Below are positions 5,063-6,193 of a stretch of DNA of 6,193 bases, piece by piece. The notes beneath the pieces were generated by a model, which had not been told where the DNA came from, searched no databases, and saw nothing but the letters and a program-made list of their open reading frames with translations. The DNA is from Spirochaetes bacterium GWF1_49_6 (GTDB taxonomy: Bacteria > Spirochaetota > Brevinematia > Brevinematales > GWF1-51-8): assembly GCA_001829395.1 (NCBI GenBank), contig MIBD01000015.1:1-6193 (forward strand), given 5' to 3'. A program made the translations under genes and the position numbers. The number at the start of each line of letters is the position of its first letter. Within the stretch, counting starts at the first letter, position 1.

Positions 5063-6193
5063 ATGTTAAATCAGGTATCCCGTATCTTCTTCGCCGCGGT
5101 TTTTGCCTTTTTAGCGATGTCATGCGGCCCCGTCGAAGATCTTTTACAGAAAAAGCTGATCCCCGCGGATCAACTTCCTTTCGTTGTCACTCTCAGCCGT
5201 CCCACTAATAATCAGCAGCTTCTTCTGAATTACTCCTACCTGGGGAGTACTTATAATGTGAACGGGGTGAAGCGCGTCAAGCTGGTTTACACTGTTTCCA
5301 ATAGCGGTTTGACTAACAAACTGACCGTTGCGTTCGACGGTTATCCCCTCACGATTATTCAGGGGGACAATTACTTTATAGAATACGGAAAATACCAGAT
5401 GTGGCTCGAAGTTCAGGATGACGAGGGACTGATCGCTTACAGCCCTATTGTAAACGCCGCGGCTGTTATGCAGGGGGGAGAGGATATTACGCCTCCGGTA
5501 CTGGAAATCCTCGCTCCTTCCGACTTCCAGAATGTCGGTTCGACGTTCACGGTCAACGGGTCGGTTCACGACGACGGGGTCGGGGTGAAGAATGTCTGGG
5601 TGAAACTCGATTCCCAGTCCTTCATGCCCGCGTCCCTGAACGGCGGTATTTGGTCAATCAATCTCTCGGTCTCGGCGGCCGGCCTTCATACGGTAAAGGT
5701 TTACGCGGCCGACCTCGCGGGAAACTCGACGGTTACCAATACATTAAACGTCAACTATGACGCAGGTACTCCTTCCATAATTATCGATTCGCCTGCCGAC
5801 GGTTCTATGGTCAAGCTCGCTTCCATAAACGTGGGCGGTTCGGTTACTGTCGAGGGTTCATCCATCACGATGGTCGAACTGAAATTAAATAGTAATTCAT
5901 TCGTAAACGTCGGCAACACCGACTGGATGACCAATAGCATCATTCTCACCGAGGGTACGAATATACTGATCGCCCGCGCGACCGCCGCGAACACCAAGTC
6001 CGCGGTATCGCCGTCCGTAAAGGTTATTCTCGATACACAGGCTCCCACCGCCGCTATCTCGTCGCCCTCCGACGGGTATGCCACCCAGAACCAGAATATC
6101 ACCTTCTCCGGTACTGCCGCCGACACCGGCACGGGCTTAGAGGGTATCTACCTCTCCACCGGCGGAGATTTCGTCAAGGTCTCATCATCGGCG
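5063..6193 (+). CDS. Lipoprotein with tandem bacterial Ig-like domains (runs off right edge)
   Basis: The frame is open for 377 codons to the window edge without a stop. Residues 1-20 form a signal peptide ending LAMS before Cys21, a loose lipobox (Ala at -3, Ser at -1), so lipid anchoring is likely. Residues 38-136 form a beta-rich N-terminal region (RPTNNQQLLLNY, LWEVQ-like strand at 114-118) that may be a degenerate Ig-like fold. Tandem Ig-like repeats follow from residue 143, each opening with a phrase like TPPVLEILAPSD, TPSIIIDSPADG or APTAAISSPSDG and carrying a mid-domain strand such as GVKNVWVKLD; the spacing is 91-92 residues. Such arrays usually act as surface stalks or adhesive modules. 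Any C-terminal functional domain is outside the window. The start is supported by GGAGG (5053-5057), 5 nt before the ATG. Confidence 0.85.
   Translation, partial: MLNQVSRIFFAAVFAFLAMSCGPVEDLLQKKLIPADQLPFVVTLSRPTNNQQLLLNYSYLGSTYNVNGVKRVKLVYTVSNSGLTNKLTVAFDGYPLTIIQGDNYFIEYGKYQMWLEVQDDEGLIAYSPIVNAAAVMQGGEDITPPVLEILAPSDFQNVGSTFTVNGSVHDDGVGVKNVWVKLDSQSFMPASLNGGIWSINLSVSAAGLHTVKVYAADLAGNSTVTNTLNVNYDAGTPSIIIDSPADGSMVKLASINVGGSVTVEGSSITMVELKLNSNSFVNVGNTDWMTNSIILTEGTNILIARATAANTKSAVSPSVKVILDTQAPTAAISSPSDGYATQNQNITFSGTAADTGTGLEGIYLSTGGDFVKVSSSA
5489..6193 (+). repeat. Ig-like domain repeats in the lipoprotein (two complete, one cut)
   Basis: Repeat 1 spans residues 143-234 (5489-5764), repeat 2 residues 236-326 (5768-6040), and repeat 3 starts at residue 327 (6041) and is cut by the edge. 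The anchoring Pro of the PSD/PAD/PSD motif is at residues 152, 244 and 335. Sequence identity is low outside that motif. The repeats are therefore old at the protein level and not a recent DNA duplication. Confidence 0.65.

Overview
This window shows ordinary bacterial chromosome with housekeeping genes in the middle and cell-envelope genes at both ends. No mobile element, CRISPR array, tRNA or rRNA is visible. The left edge carries, on the minus strand, the first 34 codons of a lipoprotein. A 186-bp intergenic region with two promoter candidates separates it from a plus-strand set of recA, argC and argJ. Two exported-protein genes follow, each behind its own intergenic region: a secreted beta-propeller of LVIVD-type repeats, and a lipoprotein with tandem Ig-like domains that runs off the right edge.

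Taxonomy cannot be fixed from the sequence. The GC content is moderate, Shine-Dalgarno sites and sigma70-like promoters are normal, and two of the three envelope proteins have lipoprotein signals with Ser just before the Cys. Together with the LVIVD and Ig-like proteins this would suit a Gram-negative-type (diderm) bacterium, possibly Spirochaetota or a related lineage. That placement is a low-confidence inference.

Layout: 1-102 lipoprotein start (minus). 103-288 divergent control region, with a nearly perfectly symmetric promoter at 130-162 and a strong recA promoter at 240-268 overlapped by an inverted repeat. 301-1377 recA. 1380-2402 argC, starting 2 nt after the recA stop. 2422-3660 argJ, 19 nt further on. 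3661-3769 intergenic with a 14-bp perfect palindrome. 3770-4933 propeller protein. 4934-5062 intergenic with an AT-rich tract, a promoter and a LacI/CcpA-type operator match. 5063-6193 partial Ig-domain lipoprotein.

Functionally, ArgC (N-acetyl-glutamyl-phosphate reductase) and ArgJ (ornithine acetyltransferase) act in the acetylated, cyclic arginine route. Their tight packing behind recA suggests a shared transcript joining DNA repair to arginine synthesis. I found no gene-scale undescribed system. The most interesting points are the recA-argCJ arrangement, the symmetric divergent promoter, a short insertion next to the ArgJ self-cleavage site, and the operator downstream of the Ig-lipoprotein promoter.
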